Assembly: GCA_008973525.1 (NCBI GenBank)
Contig: WACJ01000422.1
Location: 1-64,000 of the forward strand
DNA from: Stenopsyche tienmushanensis
Taxonomy: Eukaryota > Arthropoda > Insecta > Trichoptera > Stenopsychidae
Reading direction: 5' to 3'
DNA: 64,000 nt
Part shown: one piece after another, positions 1 to 40,656 of the stretch
How positions within the stretch are numbered: the stretch's first letter is position 1
Layout: every line of letters begins with the position of its first letter
The notes under the pieces: model-generated
Database searches by the model: none
What the model saw: only the letters and a program-made list of their open reading frames with translations
What the model was told of the DNA's origin: nothing
Made by a program: the position numbers and the translations under genes

Positions 1-7900
<7,900 letters not shown>

Positions 7901-8667
7901 TAGTTTGTATGAAATTATATATATTTATAAATATATAATGATACAATTAAGTTTTCATGACATTATCTTGATTGTACTGAACACGAAGAACTGAAATGCA
8001 GACTGTTGAATTTGTGCTTTTGAAGTGCAATCGAATTTGCATCACAGGTTATATTTTTGTATTGTCATGAGAAATGTGTGCTAATTTTGTTTTGCAATAG
8101 TTACGTGTTATAAGTATGGTGTAATTTTACAGTATTTGGGATTGTTTTTATGTTCGACTCAGTGGAGTCACAATTTGTTGACGTTTTCATCCTGAAAGAA
8201 CATGTTTAATTATAATTGTGCAGATTAAATTATTTATTTTCTCGTCATTTGCATACCACCGATTTAATTATTTATTACACATTTATCAGGCAATATTTAC
8301 TCAACAAGGCACATTGATTGTTATTATTTTTTAATATTGAAACACTGAAATACAATAATGTTCATTTCTGTTGTGCCAAAGTGTAAAAATATTTTATTTT
8401 ATTATTTTTGACATTGATGTGATCTCATTTTTGTTTTTAGTTGTAAATAATTTAGGTTAATTTTAGTATATTGTGCACATATAAAATATGAAAATGATTA
8501 AATATTAAATTAAAAATTAGCTTTATTTGCGATAAATTAAATAGTTAAAGACTATGAACCTGTAAATCTTATGTATATCCATGCCATATAGTATTTTATA
8601 ATATTAATTTGTGTGGGCTTATTAATAATTTTTATTATTTCGCTCCGTGAGTATTAATTTTTTTGCA

Positions 8668-8673
8668 AATAAA
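8668..8673 (+). terminator. Candidate ZSWIM polyadenylation signal
   Basis: This is the first canonical AATAAA I see after the ZSWIM stop at 7900, giving a 3' UTR of about 0.77 kb. Position only; no cleavage evidence. Confidence 0.3.
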
Positions 8674-9125
8674 ATCTGAATCCCGATATTTTTTCGATTG
8701 TATAGAATTCCATATAAACGAATATTTAAACCAAAGAATATCATCAGTCTGTCACGTATAAATAACCTTATAAAATCAATATTAAGGATTCAAAGTTACT
8801 ATTAGAGTTAAGTATTAATCAATATTTTTTTACTTATAAGATTCATGTTTAGTAGGCAGTGATGATTTTTCATTATATATATATATATTTTTCATTAATT
8901 TTCTGTTATAATGTCGAAATTATGTCTACAAACTGCATTTTACAAGTTCATATATTATTAATATTTGATTGTTCAGTGGAATCGGTTAGATTTTACATTC
9001 ATATTTTAATGGAGAAATATAAGACCCGTTTATCATTTATAAGAAACACTAGTGCCAGTTTGTTTTTATAAAATATTTTTTGCCAAATATTTTATTAATA
9101 TGTATTCACAAATTATGAATATCCA

Positions 9126-9178
9126 ATCTCTCCTTTAGGAGGGGAGATATCATTATAGTATTGTTGAAAACTATAATG
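9126..9178. repeat. Two adjacent hairpin-forming inverted repeats
   Basis: 9126-9148 pairs ATCTCTCCT with AGGGGAGAT (9 pairs, one G-T) around a 5-base loop. 9151-9178 pairs CATTATAG with CTATAATG around a 12-base loop. They may form RNA structure in the ZSWIM 3' transcript if it extends this far, but this could be chance. Confidence 0.45.
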
Positions 9179-11979
9179 CAAATAAGTGCCATGAACAGTT
9201 TGTCTTCTGTATTATTGTTATTTGATAAGATTTATCTCACTATACATAAAGGTACCATTCATAAAAGTTCTCTCAAAAAGAAGTTAAAAATACTAATTAA
9301 TAAATAGTCTAAAAATGCTTCCCTAAAGTTAGAATGGCGATTGAATAAATAGCTATTTTATTAATATTTAAGACTATCGCTGTAATGACTAAGTACAAAA
9401 TGAATGGATATTTATTGAAAGATCGAAAATCATCTCTAGTATGTAAGCACCTATAAATTCGCCGTTAGCCTATAATAAACAGTGCTTATTAATCGTAATA
9501 TCGGTATTCGAACAAGTGAAGAGAATTTTACCGAACACTCCTACATCAGCGTATGGGGTGATATTACATTTTTAGCAGGAACGGTGATTTATAAATTAAG
9601 AACCAACGTAATTATAGGGTAGAAGTATTGTACACATAAAAACGTGTAAACACTTGAATGCATTTAAACGTATCTATTCTATTTTTGTTTTCGATGATTT
9701 CAATCGCTCTATACATTTCGATGGTTGCTCTTTTTTACTCGATGATTTAATTGTGATATGAGAACGAGTTAAGGGAGAAATAAATAGTTTTTATGTTTTG
9801 AAATGAGTGAAAGTTTGCCTGCGTCTAAATGATGTAACTACCCTAAGAGCGCCCGGAAGGAGTGTGTTTAAAAGAGGCAAAAACCGGAAATTGTGCCAAA
9901 CATTAATGTTTTTTAATGTTTTTTTTTTTTGTAATTATATGTGCAATTACAAATGAGATTGTTCAAATATATATATTTATATTTTGTTTAATGATTGATT
10001 TGGTATGTTCGTGTTGTAGCTCTATTCATAGTCTCATCTTGATTCATTTTAAAAACAGTACACGCATGGAGTACAGATTAAGTAAATAGAAGATTTTGAC
10101 GTTAATATCGTCGACGATAAAACGTCAATAAGCTGCTTAGATTTGGTTTTATAAAATATATTTTTCAAAGACGCAACCATTATTAATGTTTGCTTTTGTT
10201 ATTCCTTCATGATTTGAAATATTTATAAAAATGGTAGTACTGAAAAATATTTTATTGTGAGCAGTTCCATTTATTTATGTACATGTATTTTTATTTGACA
10301 AAATCTTTCCGTTTGGAAGATAACACAATGTTTAGACATAAAGTAGATGCAAACTGTACTACAATATGAATTTATTTGTTATTTTAAATAAAATTTATAG
10401 AATAATAGTTATTTTTATGTATATTGAATTGATTTTTAGATATTTTCTTAAATAATTATTAATTATTTTTATCCTGAATGTATAAGAAAAAACATTGAAT
10501 TATGAAGGAATAGCAAAGCAAAAACGATCACAATCTTGTGTTGATTTAATTTGAATATATGACGGCTCAAATAATTTGAACAAGAACCAGAGTTTGCTAT
10601 CTGATACTTATCGTTTGACTATCGTCTTGTGCAATTAAAATTGAATGAGATTTTTTAAAATTCATATGAACAAATATAAAAATAAATTTGCTACGCACAA
10701 TTAAAATAAACATACTAAATTTATAAACTTATATTCAAATTATGAATTCCATCCAATGTTTTTTAATTGATACTTGAATGAATATGTTAGATTTTTTGTT
10801 CTAAATTATAAAATCTTGTACCCTTATATAAAAAAGCCCATTCGGCGTATCCATGATAAATACGATTAAGTTATTTTTATTTCTTTTGTATGTACTGAAT
10901 GTTGTATAATAAAATTAAAAAAAAATGTAAATTAAATGCGTAATTTTTATAATAGATTTGTATGATTGAAGACATCACGGAATATGTCTTACTCGTTTTT
11001 TTTTTGTTTTGTTATGAAAGTGAAACTTTTTGTTAGACTTGATTGTAATTTAGATATTTCTCTTCTGTTAGTAAAATGTACTGAAATATTGTTTCATTAT
11101 AATTATTATTTATTGTACAGTTATTGCATGAATCTTTACTTTAAAGTCTTATTAGTATTTTTTTACAATGACTGTATGTCGTATTGTGCGTCTGTCGTAA
11201 ACTCTGTTCTGTTTATACGATTTTATTTGTATAAATAAATAAGCTGTAAACAATCAAAATATTTCTTATTATTAACCCTATCGGATCGGAAATCGTGAGA
11301 CAGAGACGGGTGTCTGGCGTCTCATCATACACTCGTGCATTGATGGCAAAGTCAAATGGTATCCTACACGTCTAAACATTCTCAATATATATATATTTTT
11401 TATAGAAACTTGTAAATGTTCTTACTTACTATTCAACAAAAAATCGTATTCTAAAGAATCTTTTGACCGTCATATAATGTAGGTATAATTAACTGATATC
11501 GCTATAAGATAAGGCGACTTTCTTTTTGTGTTGTCTTGAGAGCAGGCGTTTGTTTTGATAATTTAGATACTCGCATCATTCTTATCGTTAACCAATTTTG
11601 TTATTCTCACTTGACTGCTCTGGAGAGGCGTCATTAGCCGAGTATCACCAATCTTTTGCAAAATCTACTCCTTCCTCAAATACAAGACTGAATTCTATCT
11701 GAGATATTAACGTCTGTATCTCATGGTTGTGAAGAAACGTGTCTCTTCGAAAAGGACTTAATCCGCCATATCTGTAAACAGATTTTCGTTTCAGCGTTAT
11801 CTCACATCAATGCTTTTTGGTATATACATGATGAAGACAGTCCATCGAGTTAGCCGACGCTTAATTTTATTATCATCATAGTGCAGTCACAAAGTCCACT
11901 GCAGCGTCTCTTCAATATCCATTCATAAGGAAGGGGCTACATCCATTTTGTCTGTATCGTACATTCAACTCCTTGTTCA

Positions 11980-12790
11980 CTAGATATTGAAGATAAGCAT
12001 GATCTCCGAGTTTCATTTAGAACGCTCATCCTCCAGGCTCGAGGAGGTGTTTTATCAAATGGCACACTTACTGAAAGTTAATGGGAGACCATTAAATCTA
12101 CTTTTGCCCATCTTTCTAGCAGTATTCTACGTCAAAAAAACAACAAGAACACGCCTTTTGAGACTATCCAAGAATCCACCCACTTTTTGGTATCTTCATA
12201 AGAAGTGAAATGCTGCTCAGCCAAGCCATGAATCATCGATCAGAACAGTGGAATGTCGGGAGAGTACAGCGGATGGAATAAAACTTCCTATTCCATCATT
12301 TCCAAGCAGTTTTGACTGCTGATGCGACATGCGGCCTAGAGTTTTCATGCTGCAAAATCACCTTATTGTGTCTTTGGACATACTGTAGCCACTTTTCCTT
12401 TAATGTTCGACTCAAATGCATCAATTGCTTTCGGTAGAGATTTCCTTTAACGGTTTGTTTCGGTTGGAGCAGCTCATAATATCAGTTGATCCCACTGAAT
12501 ATGATCTTGGAACTATGGATATTCTGCTTCGGAATCAATGCTACTGTTTGGCCGGACTTAACCCATAATGCTTACGATTTTTATGGTAAATCCACTTTTC
12601 ATCGCCAGTCATAATGCAATGTAAAAAACCTGACGCCTTTCCACATCTCTCGGCTTCAAGTCATTTGTAAAAACTAAGCAGTTTTCCTCAGAAGACAGTG
12701 AAAAACTACTCTAGATGATTATGTTGATTGTACTGAAAGGGGTTTAAGCCCATCTCGGATTCGTTCCTACACCAACTGAGTGTCTCCCGA
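11980..12790 (-). pseudogene. Decayed mariner transposase
   Basis: On the minus strand, pieces in different frames follow mariner transposase order: MTGDEKWIYH (start of the catalytic core), YYELL-type and PKQTV segments, a KVILQHENSRPH catalytic block, PTFHCSD-like remains of the PPYSPDLAP region, and a LLERWAKV end. Stops and frameshifts are numerous, so it is inactive. I did not find terminal repeats, so boundaries are approximate. Confidence 0.78.
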
Positions 12791-15700
12791 TCCACGAATT
12801 TCCAGAATTATAAATTTGTCAAAATAATAAAAATATTTATAATTTTACATATTTTATTTCTATTGAAAATGAATACATGTTTTTTGTTTTATAACCAGAA
12901 AAATGTGCAAGCACCGCTACAGGTAACTGTAATGATTTTATGGAATTTATAAAATAATGTAAAGTTGCTTGCTAAGTATGTTTGTAATAAAAAAACAACA
13001 TAAAATAATACGATGGTAATAAAAAAATCGACTACTAAATATGCATATAAAACAATAAATAAGTATTATTTACAGCAAAATTTGGATATCATTTTGTAAA
13101 AGTTTAAATCTAGTTTTTTTTAAGTAATTGCAAACTATTTCCATTATAAGGAATACGATAAAAGTTAACAGAATGAGGAATATTTCGAGGTAACGTAAAA
13201 ATCAACTAATATCGTGAAAATTTAAATTGTAAGTTATTTTAGAATTAATCATCGTCATTGTCTTTATTCATTCATATTTAGTACAAATATTTGGTTGGAA
13301 CTTAACCTACTGAGGCATTGTTGAAATCCTCACGTCTCTCTTAAATATATAGACTAGGCAACATGATGATCTCTAGATACCAATTTCATAAGGAAATCTC
13401 CTTACCCCCCTGATTAGGACAACATTAAATTACACATTGTCCTGGGATTTGTTTGAATATCGTTTAATTGGTTGGGAGCTATTAAACGCCGTGATATATT
13501 TACACCCGGCTCATTAGTAAAAATGAAGGCATGCTAGTGAAAACCAATCGCTTTTACAGATTGCTAACTCTGCTCACCTATTATAATATATATATATATA
13601 TATATCATATCATATATATATCTATGAATTTATACTATTCAGATATATGTTTATATATATAAAAAAATGAAATAGTAACAAAGTTCAAATGAACGATTGG
13701 TAACTTTATAAAGGATCGATCAATCTTGTATTAAATTTTAGGTTTGCATTTATTGTACATACAATTTGTTCAGGGCAACATTAAAATCAATGTTTGGCCT
13801 GGTATATATTATACACGGATGTTGTGTAAGAGTCGAGTTATTCGACTCGGATGATTAGAAAAAATCCACATTATAATTGACGAGACAGCCATTTTGAGAT
13901 TTTTTAAGTACTTATAATATTATTGACACATTTTCAAGATTTTACACGTTTCAAAAAGTCAAACAATTTAATATTACCATGTTTCAGTATGAAAATAATA
14001 AACGCGTTCTGTATTTGTCTTTGGAATGCAATTCCGTTAACGTTTTAAAAGCTATGGTTATTTATATAAATAAACTTTCTAGTATTTAATATTGAGAAAC
14101 ATGTAATATAATTTGTTTTTAATTTTTTTTGATTTCATTATTATTTGAAAACTGCACAAATTGTACAAATGATTGATCTGATCAAATAAACACGTGTATA
14201 TACTCATCCCCCGTTTAACAAGATATGCCCCAAAACTTAATCATTATCTTATTATTTTAGTATCAAAGAGTTAAAAAACCTAATCTAAAAAGCTTTTAAT
14301 AACTTCATATTTAATCGGTTGTTGGACAATTCACCTTTTAATGACGATATTTGATAAAGGTTTAATTTAAATATGATGAAAATGCATTTTTGTATCTATA
14401 AATAATACTATTATTTTCTTATATTTAGTGGAATCCCATTTTGTGCCATTTTATGTTATAAGGGATGAGCATATACAATGAGAAATAAATATAAAAATGA
14501 ACAATTTTCAAATTTATTGATGAATAAATGCATATAAAGCATTAGCATTCTGTAAAGAGATGAAATTGAAACAGCGGTAAAACTATGATTACTCTTAAAT
14601 TTCTATTTACACATTTCCTAATCATGCTTTGTAGAGTAATATAATGCATATTTAGATTTAATATTAAATATAAGTATAAAACACTTAAAACTATGTAACC
14701 TAAATGCATTTTATAACAGAATTTGAATAGAAAGACATATGATTTCTCATCCAAATATATTTCTAACATGCTATTCATATATATTTTTGATCACAATATA
14801 GTCGAGTGAGGGTATAAATAGAGGGAGATTTCGGGCACGAATTCGACGATAAAATATTTATTCACTCATTGGTTGTAGTTATTTGATTAATTTAAAGCTG
14901 CGTAAATTTGTATAGCCCAATTATTTTCATAAAAGAGCATTCGAAAACTGTAAAATAAATTCTACAAAACATTAATCTATAGAATATCCCTCAAACTTAA
15001 TTTAATAAAGGAAAATCATCGAGTGTTGAATATCAATGTTATGTATTTCTAAAACGATGAGAAATGCATATAAAGTATATTATTTCAGCTCTTGAGGAGT
15101 TTCTTCTGTAAGAGCTAATATTATAGTTTTAACAATTTCTGAATTTCAAAAAGTGTGCATTATTTATTAAAAAGGCATAAAGTACTTTTAAATGCTAAAA
15201 CTAGAAATGTGTCCACTTGTGACAATAAATCCGATCAATACTAATATATTCATTCAGTCTTATTTATATTAGTTAGTATTACCAAAAATACACATTCCCG
15301 CAAATTAGATGTTACGTTTGCATAACAATGTTCTAATGTTAATAAACGAAAATAAAGCTTGTTGTTACGGATAAAAAAAAAACCTATAAAAGTATCAATG
15401 ATGTAAACTTTGAACGGAAAAAAATCAAAAGCCAAGAATGGCTTAGAAAATATTAATCGAAATAGTTTGCATATTAAATATACAATTGACGTCATTCATT
15501 ATAAATATTTACCATGTTGTAATATTCCCAAACAAATGTCTATTCTATCTAAAAACCGAAAAGAAAACTTACTGTAAAGTCGTAATATGTATAACAATTC
15601 TTCAAGACACGCATTAACCGAGTGCGTGACCTATGTTATTCTATATCTCAGTAATAAACAGTTTGAAAAAATGGTTATAAATCAACTACATTTCATAGAG

Positions 15701-18105
15701 AGGCATTTATGTAATACAGTATGAAAGTGCTATTTATACAAGTGGTTTTAAATATATAAAATTATCCCGAGATTAGCCAAATTCCAGAATCCTTCTTCAG
15801 ATTAACATATAAAACTGTATACATATTAACTTCATTATACACAATATAATTATTTATTTTTGTAAATCAATCACAAGTAAAAAATAACGTTATAGATCAT
15901 TTACAAATATTAAAATTCTACGAGAAATTTCTCATTGTTCCTAATACACTAAGGTCACATTATGAAATCTCTCCTAAAAATCTAACACATTCATAAGAAG
16001 CACTTTTAATGACTGAATATCAGAGTTATAACTAGATTACATTTAACGCTAGATTTGTTTTTGTTTTTATATAAATGATCAATTTATTTAAGACAATGCC
16101 GATATAATCATGTGAATTAGTCAACATTGCACTTTTAGCAGTATCTCCGGTTACATATATACATATATAAATAATGGTAAATATTATATTTACACAACTT
16201 CTCTATAAATTATTCTTAAAAATTAATTTTACATATGACGCATGCGTATATGCACGTTTGCCCTTATATAGATGAGCACGCGTGCATACGCGTATGTACG
16301 GTTTTTACATATGTACTTAAATTCATACGCGTAAATATTTAGAGTGATTCTAGTTTTACAAGAAATATATGCATCTTTAAATTGCATCCGAGTTTTAATC
16401 CTTATTTTAAAAAATGGTCGGTCTCAATATTACAAATTATGGCATTCGACGACGAATCGTCGTCTTATTTTGAAACGTGTGAACAAAACGCGTAAACTGA
16501 AACTGAATTTAAATTTACACGATTTAGAAAATACGTTTTTGTTGTTGTTGTTAACATATCGATTAATTGTACAACTAATGAGTGTATAAAAATTTTCGAC
16601 TGTACACTTTAAATAACAACGTTTTGCTTATTTTTACATTATTGAATGTATAAATTTACATACTTATAAGTCGTTAAATTCAAAATTGTTTATTAAAAAA
16701 AATATGATCGAAAAGTTCTGTAAAAATGCAATACAAACATCCGCAATGATCGTACAACATACGCACCCTTATAAAATTATATAAATATCTTCAATGCTGC
16801 ATTAATTGCTCTAACGTAATCATGTATTTTGCAAAATTTTAAACGCAAGCATGTTTTAAATCGTATATACATTTTATAAAAAACATTTTTAAAAGCAAAA
16901 TTGATCAATCAGACGGTAAAATATTGAATTAAACGGAAGAAATCAATTGTATAAAAATGTTTTTTCAAAAATTTGTATAAAACTATATTTAAAATATCTT
17001 TGGTATTTAAAATAAATATTATCTACATAATATAATAAAATTAAAATACATAGATAAAATAATACATGAATATAATCGTAAAATAAAACGATGGACATAC
17101 ATTTTTGGCAAAATATCATTCGAAATATTTTATAATATTATAAATACCAACTCTATTGCGTTGAGTTCTATTACTACGGAATTATTGAATTTAACTGTTT
17201 ATCAAAGAGTCGTTTGAAAAAATCAATGCCAACGAGAGATCAGATTTTTACAAAAATATAGTTTTTACAATCGTCGCGTCAGAGCTCTCCATGCTACGAT
17301 TAATTTGTAGCATTTTTTTAATAATTATAGATAACAATTGCTCTCATTTAATTCATTAAGATCTATATAGTTTGAAAATTAATTGTAACTAGATAAATAT
17401 TTCACGAATTTATGTAATCGTTATAAGTTATTTTTAATATGCGTCGATTAATAGGATTTCGTATTAATTCAAATATTAAATTCTCAAGGTGATCATTTGA
17501 ATCGTGCCATTTAAAAAAATCGTTTTTTAATTGGAAGTCAGCTTGAAATATAAACATTTGGTAAAGTTTTGCGCTTCTAGATCAATCATACGTGTTGTAA
17601 AAAGGGCTTATTATTGATCCATAACCCATAGGTGTTATGCAATTTAAAACATAATATGATTATATTCACAATGAAAATATATACATACACCGAAATTTAA
17701 AATTATCAAAATAATCGTTAGTATTCGAGAGACAAATATTTTCATTCCCGTCAGTCGTTCACAAAGAAATTGGTTCCAAAATTTTACAACAGGTCAAAAA
17801 GCATTTCAATACGTATTAACTAGTTAAAATAAAGTTCACCCATATGAACCTAATAATACATTTAAGTTCAATGGTTCATGTAAACAAAAATCACACATAA
17901 AGTTCACAGTAATTATTCTTCAGTTACTTTTATCACGCATTGTTGATTATGTTTATTGAGATTCGAGTGTGATTTCGAACATCGTACCATGAAATTGTCT
18001 GTGTTTATGCCATATAAATGCTCAAATATAAAAATTACTTTTGGATATTGATTAACCCTTCATCACAAGTGTAACTAGTCTGATCACAAGTCGTTTATGA
18101 TGGAT
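12791..18105. other. AT-rich intergenic / Sema1a 3' region
   Basis: No supported gene. Contains an (AT)n tract near 13588-13625 and, at 16238-16330, an unusual stretch of alternating purine-pyrimidine with ACGCG and GCGTATG motifs. The right part probably includes Sema1a 3' UTR. ORFs here are short and AT-driven. Confidence 0.55.
17952..17957 (-). terminator. Candidate Sema1a polyadenylation signal
   Basis: Minus-strand AATAAA about 0.5 kb downstream of the KKVYL stop and 150 bases downstream of the alternative stop. Only the motif is seen. Confidence 0.22.
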
Positions 18106-18252
18106 TTAAGAGCGATATATGTAACTGCAGGCCGGTGGGGGCGGCGTGTGGGGGTGCATGTCGGGCGGGGGACTGGGGCTGCTGGAAGGGGGCGAGGGAC
18201 TCGGACTACTACCTCCCCCGCTGCCCGAACATGACTCGGAACCACTACTGCG
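18106..18252 (-). CDS. Sema1a: Candidate alternative Sema1a terminal exon, Ser/Pro-rich
   Basis: Downstream of the normal last exon. After the minus acceptor gttttcaagtgtctcag, the same phase as exon n (phase 0) gives 48 codons: RSSGSESCSGSGGGSSPSPS, a Pro/Ser stretch, DMHPHTPPPP and CSYIYRS, then TAA at 18106-18108. It is sharply GC-rich inside AT-rich DNA, which supports coding use. Joined to RSHQ it would replace the KKVYL tail with a Ser/Pro-rich tail. Not recognised from a named isoform; could also be a GC-rich 3' UTR segment. Confidence 0.5.
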   Translation of the reverse strand, partial: RSSGSESCSGSGGGSSPSPSPPSSSPSPPPDMHPHTPPPPACSYIYRS

Positions 18253-18476
18253 CTGAGACACTTGAAAACAATAATAAAACACAATGAAAATCGAGTCTTG
18301 AATTTAAATATGTGGGATATGATGCGATATACACTAATCGGGTTGCGATTGCGAGTGTATTTATGAAATTAAAAATGGGATGAAATACCCAAAGTGTGAT
18401 GGTGATGGGTAGTGGAGCGATGCGTTTGATGGTTGGCAGGCATGGGCTCCCCCCTCGCGTCCGCCCCACTTGTTTC

Positions 18477-37544
<19,068 letters not shown>

Positions 37545-38829
37545 CTGAAAGCAAAAAAGTTAAACATGAGTATAACCACATTAACATTTGATATAAAAAT
37601 ATATACATTTCTTCGGATAAATTAATAACATTGTACAGAATATTCGTATCAGTGGTTTGCTTAAATATAACGATGAGATCAATAACAACAATATGAGATT
37701 TGACATTGAAGGGAACATTTTTCAGTGTCGGATCTTTATGTCTTTAATTAGAATATGATGACTAGCTACCAAGTCGAATCGATAATAATTCAGGGCAAAT
37801 GGCCAAACTTTCAAAGTGGAGCATCATGTATGTATTTTGTTATGACTGCGATGAGTTTATCGCTTTTATCTAACTTCCGAAGAACGTCAAAGTTTCCCGG
37901 AGGAAGACATCAAAACGCCTATTTTCCATCGCTCGACGATCGATTGCGATCGTTTACTGCAATATTAGACATTAAAGAATTGCCCGAAAAAACGCGATAA
38001 GCCATCATATGTTCAGTGGCAGAGAATCGATGCAACGATAAATGTTTATGTTAATGTATCGAAGCCCACAGCAAATATGGCGCCAGAAGTCTTGCTTCGA
38101 CTAAGTGAATAGTTTTTTTTTTAACATCAAATCTTGGGACATCGTCGATGTGCACAAAGAGAAAAGCAGGAAAAACTTTCATCGCACAGAGGGGATGGAA
38201 TTTTACACACATTTTCCGAAGCGGTTGGATATTGGAAAAGTTTTGCTTGCCGGTAGAAATGTGGGAAAACAGAGGCATGTTGCATTCTCACATGCTATTC
38301 CAGGACTATTTATCAATGTATGTTAGTAGCATATTTATTCCTATTGGATTTGTGGTCATAAATATATTGCTGAGCGATTGTTCGAATAAAAATAACTTAT
38401 ACCTAACAACTGAATGTTTCGACAAAGATGAGTAAATTTTGTGATGAGTAATTTTTGTGACAATTTTCAATATGAACACAATGTCGATAGGAAACAGGTA
38501 TGAATATTGGTCTATAAACAATATCAGTAGAATTTCATTTTATTCGGATACATTTACAGGGGATCGTATTAACACTTTCCCGTCGGGCTACGCATATTAT
38601 TGACGCGGGGCGTATTTGAGAAAATTTGCCAAAAAAATTTATTATTAGAAAAAATGCTCTAATTTTTTAGCTAGTAAGTAATTTATAAAAAAACTTGTAG
38701 AAAATATTAAAGACATATCACTGTATACAAATATGTAGCAATAGTTTTGTAAATGATTAAATGTCTTTAAGTAGTATATGGTGATAAAAAAGATTTTGTA
38801 GGAAATTATATATTTATGTTATGTTGATA

Positions 38830-39253
38830 TTAGGTGGACCTTAAAGTATTCGCGTATTTAATAAAAGTGTTCAAACTTATAAATAACAATTTTTTTATAA
38901 AATATAATTCGGTTCGAACAGTTTTCGGCTCATCCCTTAAGCTTCTATTGCCCGATTTAAATTTCTGGAACCAATATTGGCAGCTGCGAACTTTTACAAC
39001 TTCACCAAAAACATCTTTTAGTGTTTTACTGGCTTTTGTGGCATTCAAACTCAAATAAAAATTAGAAAAACACCACATGATACCGAATGTGGACTTTGTT
39101 AGTTTTGAATGTGGATATTTTATCATTAACAATAAAAAAATCTGTTAATCACAAAAATAATGTTTAACAATAGTTCTATAAAGAAATAATTTAATTAACT
39201 GAGCAAAAACATATAAGGTCTCAAAATACGCGAATACTTTTTGATTTCCCTAA
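38830..39253 (-). mobile_element. Deletion-derived mariner with TIRs and TA duplication
   Basis: 424-bp element. Left end TTAGGTGGACC and right end (reversed) TTAGGGAAATC continue into an identical AAAGTATTCGCGTATTT: 24 of 30 positions agree. TA flanks both sides (38828-38829, 39254-39255). The minus strand encodes a mariner N-terminal helix-turn-helix domain: ASKTLKDVFGE, RSCQYWFQKFKSGNRSLRDE. The catalytic part is deleted, so it is non-autonomous. Confidence 0.88.
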
Positions 39254-40568
39254 TATATACCGAAAATATAGAAATATTTGGGCATAATATATGTATATAG
39301 CAAAATACATTTATTAGCTCTTGCAATTAGTTGCGAATTATTATAAACACAACCCATAAGAGCCAGGTATCAATATATGTATATACAAAAATATGTACGG
39401 TGCAATTTAAATCTTCCAGGAGAATAGAACCGGAGAGGTTGTTTAGATGTCGTAGGTTGGGTTGGTATTTCTTCATTTTCGATCGTTGGACTTTCAAATT
39501 AAGATTTGGCACATTCAGCATGAAATTATCAAATTTCAATTTTGATCACCATTGAGTAAATTAATTAAATAAAGCACAATGTAAAATATTAAAAAAAAAT
39601 CGTTAGCCACTTCGCTGTTTTTCTAAATAATATGCCAGGTATTGATCTACAAGATCAACGCCGTTCATGTATTTATTATAATCTATTATTCATTGTTATT
39701 TCAATTAATAACAATAAAATTAACAGTGAAAAATGCGTTCCCATCGATATACAAACGACAGATGGATAATGCAGAGATGGAGTTTCTAATATTACAGTAT
39801 GAAAGACGATATTCAGGTGAACTATATAAACTTGCTTATAATGATCAAGTAATAAAGCATAAGTTCAATAGAGATTATTATGGATGGGGAGGCAATAAAC
39901 ATGGTTGAAAATAGTTGGAAGCATTTGAGAATTTGCTTCGATATTGACTTCGAATTCTATGTAAATATGTCTCGTGATTCAAAATCATTTGAATATTACA
40001 GAAAAAAAAATTAGGAGTTAGTTTATTTGCCATTTTATCAAAATAAAAAATCGCATTGAATTGAATAAAAAAATATTGATACATTATATATGCATATGGA
40101 AAAGTTCAAATATACAATATTCATCATATGATAAATGTTCGCGTGCTGCTGATCATGTGATAATATTACGTTTTCATGACTTTATTCAATGATGTCGTTC
40201 GTCAAATTGTCAGATTGTAGGTTGTATGGCACGAATTTACTGAAATTTGCCCATGTACTATGGAAAAATATTTAATTTATTAATATATGTATGCACGTTA
40301 GGTATAAATTTAAAAGTGATCAGAATTATCGCCATTTGTATTGTTGATTTCCATTGGAGAGTTTGGGTATTCGATTTATATTGGTTTATTCAATTTATTT
40401 GTAATAAGTAAGGGCAGCCTTTGAAGATTGAATAATTAGTGGTTGAGGTCATATATTCTAATTTTTGAATTGTTGATTTGGGGATGAGGATTGGAGCCAT
40501 ATTAGCCCTTGTTCATTAATATTCAAATTCAATACAGCCGAACGCGTTTGTACTCTCGGTCTTTCTAA

Positions 40569-40656
40569 AACACGGTTATATGGTTCGGCGAAAAGATCGT
40601 AAAAGATAAAACCGTGTTATATAAAGTTATATAAATTTAAAAAGAATTATGGTGTG
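40569..40656. repeat. pogo/Tigger-like repeat fragment, copy 2
   Basis: AACACGGTTATATGGT, ACCGTGTTATATAAAG and AATTATGGTGTG in the same order as at 21016-21095. Confidence 0.5.

Larger units (their letters stand above)
7901..11970 (+). other. ZSWIM 3' UTR and intergenic DNA
   Basis: AT-rich, no supported gene. The ZSWIM 3' UTR must lie at its start. Two adjacent perfect-to-near-perfect hairpins sit at 9126-9178. (AT)n runs occur near 8876 and 9967. Small ORFs such as 8859-9071 and 10966-11238 look like chance in AT-rich DNA. Confidence 0.6.

Noticed and set aside
13588..13640. (AT)n tract as a functional element
   Set aside because: Ordinary microsatellite in AT-rich DNA.
16238..16330. Alternating purine-pyrimidine stretch as a Z-DNA site
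   Set aside because: Suggestive pattern only; imperfect and without supporting context.
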